Origin: Pseudomonadota bacterium
Lineage (GTDB): Bacteria > Pseudomonadota > Alphaproteobacteria > Rhizobiales > Hyphomicrobiaceae
Direction of reading: 5' to 3'
Assembly (NCBI GenBank): GCA_018242295.1
Contig: JAFECE010000003.1
Location: 496,001 to 560,000 of the forward strand
DNA length: 64,000 nucleotides
Below, in pieces: positions 8,830-17,605 of the stretch; the first letter of the stretch is position 1, and each line of letters opens with the position of its first letter. The notes under the pieces are model-generated. The model did no database searches and had not been told where the DNA came from. It saw only the letters and a program-made list of their open reading frames with translations. The translations under genes were made by a program, and so were the position numbers.

Positions 8830-8964
8830 ATGAAGAAATCGACGATCAGCGTCGTGCCCGATGCGTATCGGCGGTTCAATGCGTGGCTGCAGGCCAAGCT
8901 CGCGAAGACGGTCATGGGGACCCGTGGCATGTTGAAAGAGTTTCCCCCGTGGCCTATTGATTAG
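8830..8964 (+). CDS. Possible 44-residue protein or gene remnant
   Basis: A short frame beginning MKKSTISVVPDAYRRFNAWL with strongly GC-biased third codon positions, which suggests present or past coding. No recognisable ribosome site precedes the ATG and the family is not recognised. It ends 43 bases before the Rieske-FAD gene start. It could be the tail of a decayed gene. Confidence 0.25.
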   Translation: MKKSTISVVPDAYRRFNAWLQAKLAKTVMGTRGMLKEFPPWPID

Positions 8965-9007
8965 AAAATTGCGACGTTCACTGCTGCTAAGGGCGGAGGT
9001 TGGTGAG

Positions 9008-10537
9008 ATGTCTGAAGCTGCGCAGCCGAGCGGACTGGATCTTACGCAGGGCTTCGCTGCTTCGGCGCTTTCGCCTGGCACAATGTTGCTGGGTCATGTC
9101 GGCGATGACGCGGTTCTGGTCGCGCGTCATGACGATGAGATTTTCGCCATCGGTGCGGTTTGCACGCATTACAACGGTCCCCTTGCCGAGGGCTTGCAAG
9201 TCGGAGACACGGTTCGCTGTCCGCTGCATCACGCCTGCTTCAGCTTGCGCACAGGCGAGGCCCTTCGCGCCCCTGCACTCAGTCCCGTTGCCTGCTGGCG
9301 CGTCGATCGAGATGGCGAAACGCTCTTCGTGCGCGAAAAGATGAAGGTGGACCGCAAGCATGCGCGCAGTGGGACGGAATTGCGCTCGGTCGTCATCGTC
9401 GGCGGCGGGGCGGCTGGCAATGCAGCCGCCGAGATGCTTAGGCGCGAAGGCTTTGACGGGGCCATAACAATGCTCAGCGCCGACGATGCACTGCCCTACG
9501 ATCGACCCAATCTTTCGAAGGATTTCCTTGCTGGCACGGCGCCTGCGGACTGGATACCGCTGCGCTCCGCCGAATTTTATGAAAAAAAGCGGATCGATAT
9601 TCGTCTCGGCGCACGGGGCGCCTCCATCGATACGGCCGCACGATGCGTAATGCTCAAAGACGGCGGCCGCGTCGCGTTCGACGCGTTGTTGCTCGCAACC
9701 GGCGCTACGCCCGTACATCTCGACGTTCCCGGCGCCGGTCTGCCAAAAGTTCATTACCTCCGCACATTCAACGACAGTCTTTCACTCATCGCAAAGGCCA
9801 AGGATACAAAGCGGGTCGCCGTGGTCGGTGCCAGTTTCATCGGATTGGAAGCCGCGGCGGCGCTTCGGGAGCGCGGCCTCGAGGTGCATGTGATCGGGCC
9901 GCAATCGCGGCCGCTCGAGCGCATCCTTGGCCCGGAGCTTGGCGACATGATCAAAGCCATTCATGAGGAACACGGCGTCATATTTCATCTGGGCACGAGC
10001 GCCGCGGCGATCGACGAAAGCAGCATTGCGCTTACCAACGGAGAAATGATCGAAGCAGATCTCGTTGTTGCCGGCATCGGCGTTCGACCCGATGTCGATC
10101 TCGCTTCGCAGGCGGGCCTTACCGTAGACAACGGCATCGTCGTCGACACGTACCTGCAGACGAGTACGCAGGGCATCTTCGCCGCGGGTGATATCGCGCG
10201 CTGGCCCGACCCACTTACCGGGAGTTCCATTCGCGTCGAGCATTGGGTCGTGGCCGAGCGGCAAGGTCAGACAGCCGCACGCAACATACTCGGATACAAC
10301 GAGCGGTTTGATACTGTGCCCTTCTTCTGGAGCCAGCATTACGACGTTGCGATCCGTTACGTCGGACATGCCGAGCGCTGGACTCATGTCGAAATCAACG
10401 GCGATCCCGCAGCGCGCGATTGCAGGGTTTCATATTTGCAAGAACACAAAAAGTTGGCTGTCGCTACGGTATCGCGCGATCTCGCAAACCTCCGTGAAGA
10501 GGTCGAGCTTGAGAATGCGATCGCCGCTCGGCCGTAG
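9008..10537 (+). CDS. FAD-dependent oxidoreductase with N-terminal Rieske domain
   Basis: A 509-residue protein. Residues about 15-105 form a Rieske domain with both cluster-ligand motifs (CTHYNGPL and CPLHHACFS). Next comes a pyridine-nucleotide-disulfide reductase-type module: FAD motif VVIVGGGAAGNAAAEML, NAD motif VAVVGASFIGLEAAAAL, and FAD-closing TSTQGIFAAGDIARWP. The layout is that of AIFM3-like and ferredoxin-reductase-like proteins that pass electrons from NAD(P)H to an acceptor. The acceptor is unknown; no oxygenase lies next to it. Start: ATG 9008 has GGAGG eight bases upstream, so the longer open frame was rejected. Cytoplasmic, no signal. Confidence 0.9.
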   Translation: MSEAAQPSGLDLTQGFAASALSPGTMLLGHVGDDAVLVARHDDEIFAIGAVCTHYNGPLAEGLQVGDTVRCPLHHACFSLRTGEALRAPALSPVACWRVDRDGETLFVREKMKVDRKHARSGTELRSVVIVGGGAAGNAAAEMLRREGFDGAITMLSADDALPYDRPNLSKDFLAGTAPADWIPLRSAEFYEKKRIDIRLGARGASIDTAARCVMLKDGGRVAFDALLLATGATPVHLDVPGAGLPKVHYLRTFNDSLSLIAKAKDTKRVAVVGASFIGLEAAAALRERGLEVHVIGPQSRPLERILGPELGDMIKAIHEEHGVIFHLGTSAAAIDESSIALTNGEMIEADLVVAGIGVRPDVDLASQAGLTVDNGIVVDTYLQTSTQGIFAAGDIARWPDPLTGSSIRVEHWVVAERQGQTAARNILGYNERFDTVPFFWSQHYDVAIRYVGHAERWTHVEINGDPAARDCRVSYLQEHKKLAVATVSRDLANLREEVELENAIAARP

Positions 10538-10555
10538 CTTTCCAGGGTTCGAAAA

Positions 10556-10822
10556 CTAACCCGTCATTCCGGATTTGCGTTCTATGATGTCGATCGGGTT
10601 AGAGGATTTTTCCGCCGCCCGCTCTTTCGCGGAGCGTTCGGCCTCCGCTTCGGAATAAAGTTTGCGTACGGCGTCATCCTGAGCCTTGCTGGCGGCGGCA
10701 TCCCGCCGATTTCGCGAGCGCGAAATTCCATAGAAGAGCATCGCGCCCAAGACGACCGGTCCGACCATATACGCCAACACCTGAAGCAGATTGCTTACCC
10801 ATTGACTTGATATGCCGGTCAT
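10556..10822 (-). CDS. Small single-pass membrane protein, paralogue of the gene at 59970-60224
   Basis: An 88-residue protein. One membrane helix (VLAYMVGPVVLGAMLFYGI) is followed by a charged, alanine-rich helical tail ending RKSGMTG. The product encoded at 59970-60224 has the same layout and near-identical key stretches (GAPIILGALLFYGM, RRTGMTG), so the two are paralogues. Function unknown. Start: the ATG at 10822 has AAGGT upstream and puts the helix near the N-terminus. It converges with the Rieske-FAD gene, with 18 bases between the stops. Confidence 0.75.
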   Translation of the reverse strand: MTGISSQWVSNLLQVLAYMVGPVVLGAMLFYGISRSRNRRDAAASKAQDDAVRKLYSEAEAERSAKERAAEKSSNPIDIIERKSGMTG

Positions 10823-11341
10823 TGTCGCTACCTTCAACAGTCGTAAGCAATGTGTAACAGGGCTTCGCGTCAGCGGTTCCAGCTTCATCGCACATTCCCG
10901 AACGAAGCTGCGCTGTTCCATTTCGGAAAAGTGCATAGAGCGCAGCTAGACCATTTAGTGCGCATTGGCCGAATGCGAGCGAATGATCGCCATGAGTGGG
11001 ACCGGCGAAAGGACAAATCTTCCGGTTTTCTTCAGGGAACATAAACGTGCTTGGCAAAGACTGCAAAGCACGCTCAGTGGACCGCTATCCCGCCATCCTG
11101 AAGCGCGACGCCACAAAACGCGTGTCGAACAATCCTGGTCGCGATGGATGTGTCGCCGAGGCACATGATTGATGACGTTGCGCTCACGGCGAAGAGCCGG
11201 TCCCCCGATCGAGAACGCGAACAGCACGGCGTCAATCGCGTCATTCACGTTCGACTGCCGAGCCAATTGCTATTGCCGTGACGGCGCTCGAACGCCAAGC
11301 CGAGGAATCGTCCAATCGAATGCAAGGAAAGGATCGCAACC
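10823..11341. other. Intergenic region upstream of hsp20
   Basis: About 520 bases between the divergent small membrane gene and hsp20. No supported gene was found; frames here have no recognisable product. No convincing heat-shock promoter or ROSE-type thermometer was seen, though the promoter of hsp20 must lie here. Confidence 0.5.
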
Positions 11342-11863
11342 ATGAAACTGAGACCGCAAGTTCCTGCTACGCAGCGCGGCGATCATCATCGTTCAAGCGC
11401 CATGCTTTTTGGCCCGCTTCACCGCGAAATCGATCGCCTGTTCGATGACTTTTCGCGCGGGCTTACCTCTCAATCGTCAATGTCTATGAATCTTCTGCCC
11501 AACATCGACGTCGCCGAAAGCGACAGGGAGATCGACGTTTCGGTGGAGATGCCCGGGCTGGAGCGGCGCGACGTCGATATTTCTCTGGAAGAAAATATGC
11601 TCACGATCCGTGGCGAGAAGAGAGTCGAGTCCAATCGGGAAAACAAGAACGTCTTCATCAGCGAACGCGCCTATGGGAATTTCCTACGAACAATCGAGTT
11701 ACCGCCGGGCGTGGATACGTCGAAGATCAATGCAATGATGTCGGAAGGCGTGTTGAGGATTACGATCCCCAAGCCCGCTCATGCCGAGGCCAAGAAAATC
11801 GAAGTGAAAGACGCCAAGGGTGGCAAGGAAAGTAAGTCGTCCGAGTCCTCGCAAACTCATTAG
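11342..11863 (+). CDS. Hsp20 / alpha-crystallin small heat-shock protein
   Basis: 173 residues, usual for the family. The alpha-crystallin domain spans about residues 48-148 (NIDVAESDREIDVSVEMPGL through EGVLRITIPKP). The C-terminus is a lysine/serine-rich tail without a clear I-x-I anchor. An ATP-independent cytoplasmic chaperone that holds unfolding proteins. AGGAAAGG lies about ten bases before the ATG. It stands alone, with a hairpin just after the stop. Confidence 0.95.
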   Translation: MKLRPQVPATQRGDHHRSSAMLFGPLHREIDRLFDDFSRGLTSQSSMSMNLLPNIDVAESDREIDVSVEMPGLERRDVDISLEENMLTIRGEKRVESNRENKNVFISERAYGNFLRTIELPPGVDTSKINAMMSEGVLRITIPKPAHAEAKKIEVKDAKGGKESKSSESSQTH

Positions 11864-11880
11864 GCCACGGCGATAAAATC

Positions 11881-11908
11881 GGAGCCTTGCCTGTTCAGGC
11901 GGGGCTCC
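11881..11908 (+). terminator. Hairpin after hsp20
   Basis: Outer arms GGAGCC/GGCTCC and inner arms GCCTG/CAGGC, starting 17 bases after the stop codon. There is no strong T run behind it, so this is a possible terminator only. Confidence 0.4.
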
Positions 11909-11956
11909 CGCTGGTTGTCTCACTTTTGGTCTGCCGGCGGCGTACGCTTCGTTGGA

Positions 11957-12706
11957 TTACTGAGGCGTGGCCAACAGCGTGCCGATATCGAGCTTTTTGC
12001 TCCCATGCGGCGGCGAAAATTGAAATGTCTCCGGATCGATGCTCGGGGCTTTTTTCCAGGTGAATTCGTTGACCTGCACCATTGCGGATGGATCATCCAT
12101 GTCGCTGCTTGAGAGCTTGCACGGCAGATGGGGCGGTGCTTTTTCCACCCAGGCCTCCCATTTTTCGGTCATCGTAACGACCTCGAAGCGATCGCATTCG
12201 CGGCCGCCGACGGATTCCGCGCCTTTCGCCGTGATTTTTACTCCTCCTCCGGCAGCTGCCTGATCGAGCGCTGCAAAGAAATCGAAGACGCGTGCCTGAT
12301 ACGCCATTAGTCCGGCGAGCAAGGTCATGTTTGCTGGCACCGATGGGCGAGCAGCCGTTTGCGCATACGCGTTGGTGTGGACGTTATAAATCGTCAGCAC
12401 GGTTCCATCCGAAATATATTCATAGGCGTTGGCACCAATGCTCACTTTGACTCGAAACAGATTGGGTCGCCGTGTCATGAACTGCGACGACCCTTGCGAT
12501 GTTGTATCCAGTACATTGCTCGACCCGTGGTACGTCGTTTGGAAATTCATATCCTGCTGGGCAGCGATAAATTCTCGAAGCTCCTTCAGCGCGGGCGGCA
12601 ATGCCGAGGCGGCTTCCGTTTTCACCGGACTTTCTGCCAATTCCTGGCCGCTAGCCGGGACCGCAATCAAACAAAACAAGATATAAAATAGCGCGCGAAA
12701 AGACAT
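11957..12706 (-). CDS. DUF2092-type secreted protein
   Basis: 249 residues with a signal peptide (SFRALFYILFCLIAVPASGQ). The body resembles DUF2092 periplasmic proteins, with an outer-membrane-lipoprotein-carrier-like fold: MTRRPNLFRVKVSIGANAYEY, SDGTVLTIYNVHTNAYAQ, GRECDRFEV and FTWKKAPSIDPETFQFSPP. Such proteins are thought to bind hydrophobic ligands, but no function is established. The ATG at 12706 was taken because it starts the signal peptide; no strong ribosome site is visible. Transcribed toward hsp20, with 93 bases between the stops. Confidence 0.75.
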   Translation of the reverse strand: MSFRALFYILFCLIAVPASGQELAESPVKTEAASALPPALKELREFIAAQQDMNFQTTYHGSSNVLDTTSQGSSQFMTRRPNLFRVKVSIGANAYEYISDGTVLTIYNVHTNAYAQTAARPSVPANMTLLAGLMAYQARVFDFFAALDQAAAGGGVKITAKGAESVGGRECDRFEVVTMTEKWEAWVEKAPPHLPCKLSSSDMDDPSAMVQVNEFTWKKAPSIDPETFQFSPPHGSKKLDIGTLLATPQ

Positions 12707-13055
12707 GAAACTGCACCCGCTTCTTCCATCGGGCGCCAAAACGGTCCGCCCGATGATCTTCTGGCTTATTCGGATTCCTGCGATGCGCGACAACATCGCT
12801 TAGCTTTTGATTTTTTCAGCGCCACTTCTGAGCTTGTCGTCAACGGGGCGTAAAAATTTCAGATCAACACCGTGGGATCTGAGGGACGCGCAGGAGCGGA
12901 GCCGCGGTGCCGAAATTGTGTTGCCGGTACCGCTGGCTTTCCAAAAACGCCGCCTGATCCAATCGCGGTGTTCACTGTCGGCCGATGTTTGCGCCGAGCC
13001 CTACCAAAGCGTGGAAGTCTTTCGGGGTTGACATCCAACTCCTACCAACAGGCCG
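12707..13055. other. Intergenic region, no gene recognised
   Basis: About 350 bases between the DUF2092 gene and the amidase fragment. Frames exist but none resembles a known protein. It may contain unrecognisable decayed sequence of the amidase gene whose tail follows. Confidence 0.4.
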
Positions 13056-13307
13056 ATGGCGCTTAGTTGGGCAGACCAGGACTTATCGGATTTCGGGATG
13101 CGCGACATGGTTTCGGGCGCAGGCCACGACGCAGCTTATGTCGCGCGCGTCGCGCCGACGACGATGATCTTCGTGCAGTGCGAAGGCGGCCTCAGCCATA
13201 ACGAGGCGGAATCAACGAGCTTCGATGAATGCGCCGCGGGCGCCCAGGTGCTTCTCGACGCCGTGCTCGCCTACGACGAGATGTTGGCGAGCGGAACGAG
13301 GAAATGA
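13056..13307 (+). pseudogene. C-terminal fragment of a Zn-dependent carbamoylase/amidase (M20 family)
   Basis: An 83-residue frame matches only the last part of the N-carbamoyl-amino-acid hydrolase / allantoate amidohydrolase family (about 410 residues). Diagnostic stretches are SGAGHDAAYVARVAPTTMIF and GGLSHNEAESTSFDECAAGA, the region with the GAGHDA and SHNEAE motifs. The rest of the protein, including most metal ligands, is absent upstream, so this is a broken gene. Its family acts on hydantoin/allantoin-derived carbamoyl compounds. Confidence 0.7.
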
Positions 13308-13421
13308 TCGAGAATCCGGTGCCTTGTGGAGACCGGGATTTCGTTACACGCACTTGTCACAGATTTAAGATAAGCGGAACCCATCTGATCACTTACGATC
13401 GGCTTTTGGGGGACTTCACCT

Positions 13422-13613
13422 ATGAAACTTATGACAGTGCTCGCTCTGGCGATCTTCAGCCTTGGCGGAATGGGTTCGGCACAGGACGCTTTCGCAAAGT
13501 CGATGTCGCACAAGGCGCACCACGGCAAGCATCACGTCAAGCACAAAGATTGCAAAGGCACCTTCAAGTATTGGAAGGGCGGCAAGTGCGAAGATTCTCG
13601 TAAGAAGAAGTAA
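13422..13613 (+). CDS. Small secreted basic His/Lys-rich protein
   Basis: 63 residues: a signal peptide (MKLMTVLALAIFSLGGMGSA) and a mature part of about 40 residues rich in histidine and lysine (SHKAHHGKHHVKHKDCKG), with two cysteines. The histidine density suggests metal binding, but this is inference. GGGGGA precedes the ATG at a suitable distance and a textbook terminator follows within 10 bases, so the gene is probably real and monocistronic. Confidence 0.65.
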   Translation: MKLMTVLALAIFSLGGMGSAQDAFAKSMSHKAHHGKHHVKHKDCKGTFKYWKGGKCEDSRKKK

Positions 13614-13620
13614 TTACTTC

Positions 13621-13655
13621 ATCGACCCCGGAGCCACTCCGGGGTCGATTCTTTA
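13621..13655 (+). terminator. Rho-independent terminator
   Basis: Perfect 13-bp stem (ATCGACCCCGGAG / CTCCGGGGTCGAT) with a 3-base loop, followed by TCTTTAT. It lies immediately after the small His/Lys-rich gene. Confidence 0.85.
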
Positions 13656-13702
13656 TCCCGCATAGATGGGGCGCTCCTTCTGCGCGCAAATTTCGCGGTT
13701 GT

Positions 13703-13930
13703 TCATGCCCGCCACAGGGCGCCCAGAATGAAGCCCGCTGCCGCCGCCATGGCGAGCGTCGTATAGGGCTCCTTCTTCAACGACTTGTTCACGGCGCGTT
13801 TGAACTCGCTTCCGATGCTTTGAACGTCATCGATGACTGAGACGGCGTAGTCGGCGGTTTGATCAATATTTCGCTTCGCGGCGCTCGTTGCGTCGCGCAC
13901 GGTCGATGATACGTCTTGTTGAGCAGCCAT
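13703..13930 (-). CDS. DUF883-like (ElaB/YqjD-type) small membrane protein
   Basis: 75 residues: an amphipathic helical N-terminal part (QDVSSTVRDATSAAKRNIDQ) and a C-terminal membrane helix with the family ending KKEPYTTLAMAAAAGFILGA. ElaB/YqjD proteins are tail-anchored inner-membrane proteins, some ribosome-associated in stationary phase. Start: ATG 13930 has GGAGAG upstream; the longer frame has no support. Confidence 0.75.
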   Translation of the reverse strand: MAAQQDVSSTVRDATSAAKRNIDQTADYAVSVIDDVQSIGSEFKRAVNKSLKKEPYTTLAMAAAAGFILGALWRA

Positions 13931-14018
13931 AAAGTCTCTCCATGGCAGTGATGCCAGGGAAATCACCGATCATAGCCATTGGTTCCCGTCCGGCAACGCC
14001 GGGCCCCGTAGCAATGAA

Positions 14019-14044
14019 AAGCGCGGGCCTTTCGACCCGCGCTT
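14019..14044 (-). terminator. Terminator of the cupin operon
   Basis: 9-bp stem AAGCGCGGG / CCCGCGCTT with an 8-base loop. On the - strand it is followed by TTCATT. It sits 75 bases beyond the cupin stop codon and would end the three-gene operon 16578-14120. Confidence 0.6.
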
Positions 14045-14119
14045 GCAAGCGTTCGGCTCGTGTCCCCACGCCCCCGCGCTTCTCCCCAAGGATGCGAGAG
14101 GGGCGCCGGAGTGCTGATG

Positions 14120-14644
14120 CTAGCGAATGAACTGGTTGACGAAATCGGCGCCGAGACCGACCTCTTCGTAGTGTTTGCGGCAGGCTTCGATGAGCTGGAA
14201 GTTGTCCTCGACGAGCGTGACTTTATCCTGCTCGTCGATGTACAGCGTCGCGCCCTGAATGAAGAACACAGTCTGCATTTCGTCGCCGCTGTCGCATGTC
14301 AGCGTGTGCGTTTCTCCGGGTGGCTCCATTACGTAGGAGCCTTCCGTCGCGCGCCACGTATGCTCGAGATATCGCCAGCTGCCCTTGAGGACGAATCCGT
14401 GCACCGGCGACGGGTGACGATGGCGCGATAGAACTCCGCCTTTCTTGACTCTTAGCACTTCTCCGTGTGCGCCCGAGTTCATGTCGAAAAACAGCGGACG
14501 AAACCAGACGTTCGGCTCGAGCAGCACCCATATGCGCTCATCCTTCACCGGTCCCACGACCAGCTCGGGAATCATTCCGAGGTGAGCGAACTCAGGCGGA
14601 TCGAACGTGACGTGTTCCGACTTGACCGGAGCGATAAGTGTCAT
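14120..14644 (-). CDS. Cupin dioxygenase, 2,4'-dihydroxyacetophenone dioxygenase-like
   Basis: 174 residues, a single cupin domain. The metal-binding pattern is visible in RHRHPSPVHGFVLKGSWRYL and the later PPGETHTL, with three histidines in the positions used for iron in the DAD-like family. These enzymes split carbon-carbon bonds of ketone-bearing substrates with O2; the substrate here is not known. Third gene of an operon, 12 bases behind the flavin reductase and under the same promoter as the acyl-CoA-dehydrogenase-like flavoprotein. A metal-free sugar-isomerase-like cupin is less likely given the conserved ligands. Confidence 0.8.
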   Translation of the reverse strand: MTLIAPVKSEHVTFDPPEFAHLGMIPELVVGPVKDERIWVLLEPNVWFRPLFFDMNSGAHGEVLRVKKGGVLSRHRHPSPVHGFVLKGSWRYLEHTWRATEGSYVMEPPGETHTLTCDSGDEMQTVFFIQGATLYIDEQDKVTLVEDNFQLIEACRKHYEEVGLGADFVNQFIR

Positions 14645-14656
14645 CAGAAAAACCTC

Positions 14657-15178
14657 TTAGGATACGCCTGGGGCATCGGCAACGATCGGATGGAACTCGC
14701 CGCGAAAGTAGACGAGCGGGTTGCCCTTCGGGGCACGCCGCATTTTTACAACTTTGCCGACGACGATCTCGTGATCGCCTCCGTCGTAGGTGGCCCACAG
14801 GCTGCACTCGAAAGCGGCGATGGCGTCCGGCAGCACGGGGCAGCCCAACGATCCCTGAACCCATTCGAGACCTTCGAAGCGATCCGCGATCGGAGCCGCG
14901 AAACGCTTGGCGAGTTCTGCATGCTCATGACGGAGCACGTTCACGCAGAACGATCCGCTGCCCTTCACGAGATCGACGCTGGCCGCGCCCTTGCGGACGC
15001 TATAAAGCACCAGCGGCGGCGTTAGGCTTACGGGCTGGAAGGACGATGCGGTCAAGCCGAAGCGTGTGCCTTCCTCTGTCGTTCCCGTGATGATCGTAAT
15101 GCCCGTTGCAAAGCAGCTAAGCGCGTTGCGCAGGTCCAACGGATCGTCGGGCGATATCCAATCGTCGGCAACACTCAT
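14657..15178 (-). CDS. Flavin reductase (monooxygenase reductase component)
   Basis: 173 residues of the HpaC-like flavin reductase domain: LRNALSCFATGITIITG near the N-terminus, LTASSFQPVSLTPPLVLYSV in the flavin site, and HEIVVGKVV near the C-terminus. It reduces FMN or FAD with NAD(P)H and feeds a partner oxygenase. Its ATG overlaps the upstream flavoprotein stop by 4 bases, so the two are translationally coupled and probably form a two-component monooxygenase. Confidence 0.92.
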   Translation of the reverse strand: MSVADDWISPDDPLDLRNALSCFATGITIITGTTEEGTRFGLTASSFQPVSLTPPLVLYSVRKGAASVDLVKGSGSFCVNVLRHEHAELAKRFAAPIADRFEGLEWVQGSLGCPVLPDAIAAFECSLWATYDGGDHEIVVGKVVKMRRAPKGNPLVYFRGEFHPIVADAPGVS

Positions 15179-16578
15179 TCCGCAGCGGCCTTCTTGGTCT
15201 GAATTTCAGCGGTCAGCTTTTGGATGATGCGGCGTTTTCCAGCGTCATCCAGCTTCTCGAGCTCGTTCATCAGAACGGGTTCATCGACCTTCTGATTCCA
15301 CCAGTCGACCGCTTCCGCGCCGAACAATCCCCACTTGCCGATGAGCTGCGCCGTGACCTCGTTCGACGGCGCCATGATCCAGCCGGCCTTCGAGTCGCGC
15401 ACAAGACGCTCGAGCTCGAGATCGCGCATGTAGCCGCGGCCGCCGCACGCTTGCAGCATCTTGTCGGAAACTTCGAAACAGAAGCGAGTCGAGATGAACT
15501 TCGCCTTGAAGCACCATAACGCATATTCGGCGCGCGGCATCGCCTTCGGGTCTTCGTAGTAAATGTCCCAGCGTCCGCCATCCGTTGCATCGTCCAGAGC
15601 CTTGGCGACCGAGTAGGCATAGAGGCGAGAGGCCTGGCCGTCCATGATCGCACGGCCGAACGTATCCTGGATCGTCAGGTAGTCGGCAACGCGGCGGCCA
15701 TACTGCACGTGGGCCTTGCGGGTTACATGGCGTTTCGCAACATCGATACACGCAAGTCCGAGGCCGTTGTACGAGCCCGCATACATCAGCATCGCAAGCG
15801 GATCGATGGCTTCGTCGTTCGACATCGCGCCGTCACCCGGCCATCCGACGATGCGGTTTAGTGGAACGACCGTATCGATCTCGACGGGTCCGGATTGGTT
15901 TCCGTGCATGCCCATCGCGTCCCACTTGCCCGCGGAACCGCGCACCTCGTTCTTGTAGAACAGGAAGACGGAGAGGTTGCCGTAGTTGCCGTCGAAGTTC
16001 GGGCTTGTCGTTTGCGAGATGTACCAATCGGCGTAGCCCGACGATGTCGTCCATGCCGCCTTCTTGTGGACGTGCCAGCCATCTTCGACGCGCTTCGCGC
16101 CGGACATCTTCGGGTACCAGAAATGGCCGCCGGTTTCGGGGTCCGTGTAGGATGCCGTGCCGACCAGGCATTCGCTATCGATGCGTGACAGCAGGCTTTC
16201 GATCTCGCTGTTGCCTTTGGCGCGATAGACGAGCCCGGCGACCGCCACCATGTGCATCATGTAGATCAGCGCGGTGGACGGACAGCCGTAGCGTGCAATC
16301 GTCTCGGCGATCATGGTGATGCCGACGTGGTTTTCGCCTCTGCCGCCGAATTCCTTGGGGACGATCGCCGCCAGGAGCCGCAGCTTGGCGAGCGCTTCGA
16401 CGTTCGCGCGCGGATAGGCGTTGGTCTTATCGCACTCGATCGCGTTTGGCCTGAGGACCCTGTGGCAAACCTCGATCAGCTCGCGGCGCAGCTCTTTTTG
16501 TTCGCGCGTCAGGAACCAGTCCGGATCGAATTCCGCGTCAAGCCCGTAATAGGCGCTATCGCCCCACATTGTCGTCAT
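15175..16578 (-). CDS. Acyl-CoA-dehydrogenase-fold flavoprotein, probable two-component monooxygenase
   Basis: 467 residues with the acyl-CoA dehydrogenase layout: helical N-terminal domain (LTREQKELRRELIEVCHRVL), middle beta domain (GTASYTDPETGG) and C-terminal helical domain (QACGGRGYMRDLELERLVRD). Coupling to a flavin reductase gene suggests it belongs with group D flavin monooxygenases such as DszC or HsaA and is not a CoA-ester dehydrogenase; that assignment is inference. The ATG at 16578 was preferred because GGGAG (16585-16589) sits six bases upstream; the ATG at 16584 is too close to it. First gene of the operon 16578-14120, 87 bases behind the AraC regulator gene on the same strand. 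Confidence 0.85.
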   Translation of the reverse strand: MTTMWGDSAYYGLDAEFDPDWFLTREQKELRRELIEVCHRVLRPNAIECDKTNAYPRANVEALAKLRLLAAIVPKEFGGRGENHVGITMIAETIARYGCPSTALIYMMHMVAVAGLVYRAKGNSEIESLLSRIDSECLVGTASYTDPETGGHFWYPKMSGAKRVEDGWHVHKKAAWTTSSGYADWYISQTTSPNFDGNYGNLSVFLFYKNEVRGSAGKWDAMGMHGNQSGPVEIDTVVPLNRIVGWPGDGAMSNDEAIDPLAMLMYAGSYNGLGLACIDVAKRHVTRKAHVQYGRRVADYLTIQDTFGRAIMDGQASRLYAYSVAKALDDATDGGRWDIYYEDPKAMPRAEYALWCFKAKFISTRFCFEVSDKMLQACGGRGYMRDLELERLVRDSKAGWIMAPSNEVTAQLIGKWGLFGAEAVDWWNQKVDEPVLMNELEKLDDAGKRRIIQKLTAEIQTKKAAAE

Positions 16579-16671
16579 TATCATCTCCCGGCAGCGGCCA
16601 CCCCCGCTCCTATTCGCGGAATGATGGGAGGGAGGGAGGGGAACCGTCTCTCGGAAAATTGCGCTATTTGC

Positions 16672-17604
16672 TCAGGAAAGCGCGCGGCGCCGCCATTCGC
16701 GCGGGGGCATGCCGACCTGGTTGAGGAAAACCTGACCGAAATGGCTCTGGCTTTCGAAACCGACGAGCGCGGCGACCTCTATGATCGTCACGGTGCGACC
16801 CAAGAGCAGTTCCTTGGCGCGTTCGATACGCAGGCCGACGAGCCAACGGTGTGGCGGCATTCCAACGGCTGTCTTGAAAGCGCGCACAAAGTGAAACCGG
16901 CTGAGGCCCGCTGCGCTCGCAAGGTCGTCGAGCGAAATATCCTGAGATAGCCGATCCTCGACAACCTCCAGGACGCGCCGAAGCTGACGCGCAGTCAGCG
17001 CTCCCGCGCTGCCCTTCGAACCGGATTTTCCGTTCTTCTCGCAATGACGAAACAGGATGCGGCGCGCGAGAACATCCGCCGCCATATCGAAGAAAAGCGT
17101 CGAAATGTGCCCATAACGCTGCATTTCTTCGGTGAGCGCCAAAATCGTGTGACGAAGCCGTGTGTCGGTGAACGCCAGCCGGTCACAGATTTCTGCCCGC
17201 CCCTTGCCAGCATCGAAAGCGACGCGTTCGAGAAAATCAGCGTGCAGGAAAACGTGCGCTTCTTCCGTCGGACGGTCCCAGCGCCAGATGTTGCTGCGTT
17301 CCGCCGCCATGATCAGAGATTGGCCAGGCAGAACGCGCGCCTTGACCTTCGCTCCCCCGAGGCGCGCTTCGATGATCAACGGACCGCCGAGCGTGACCGA
17401 GATGTAGTGAAAAGGAAGCTGAGGCGCCTCGACTTCTTCCGCCAGTCCGTCAAAACGAAAGTGGCCGACGGCGAGAACCTCCGATGCCGCGAAGCTTTGG
17501 GGCTTCACGGGGTTTCCGCCAAGTTTGCCGATCCAGGCCCTCGCCGACGAAATGTCGGGGTGCGCATCACGTGGGGGTGCGGAGCTGTCTGATAAATTCA
17601 GCAT
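16672..17604 (-). CDS. AraC-family transcriptional regulator
   Basis: 310 residues. The N-terminal ~185 residues are a cupin-like sensing domain. The C-terminal ~100 residues are the double helix-turn-helix: LDDLASAAGLSRFHFVRAFK and VAALVGFESQSHFGQVFLNQ, ending GMPPREWR. It lies directly upstream of the flavoprotein-reductase-cupin operon on the same strand and is its likely activator. It is divergent from an XRE-cupin regulator; an inverted repeat overlaps its 5' leader, which would allow autoregulation. Confidence 0.9.
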   Translation of the reverse strand: MLNLSDSSAPPRDAHPDISSARAWIGKLGGNPVKPQSFAASEVLAVGHFRFDGLAEEVEAPQLPFHYISVTLGGPLIIEARLGGAKVKARVLPGQSLIMAAERSNIWRWDRPTEEAHVFLHADFLERVAFDAGKGRAEICDRLAFTDTRLRHTILALTEEMQRYGHISTLFFDMAADVLARRILFRHCEKNGKSGSKGSAGALTARQLRRVLEVVEDRLSQDISLDDLASAAGLSRFHFVRAFKTAVGMPPHRWLVGLRIERAKELLLGRTVTIIEVAALVGFESQSHFGQVFLNQVGMPPREWRRRALS

Positions 17605-17605
17605 C

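Noticed and set aside
11250-11341. ROSE-type RNA thermometer before hsp20
   Set aside because: The characteristic pairing sequence next to the ribosome site is not present.
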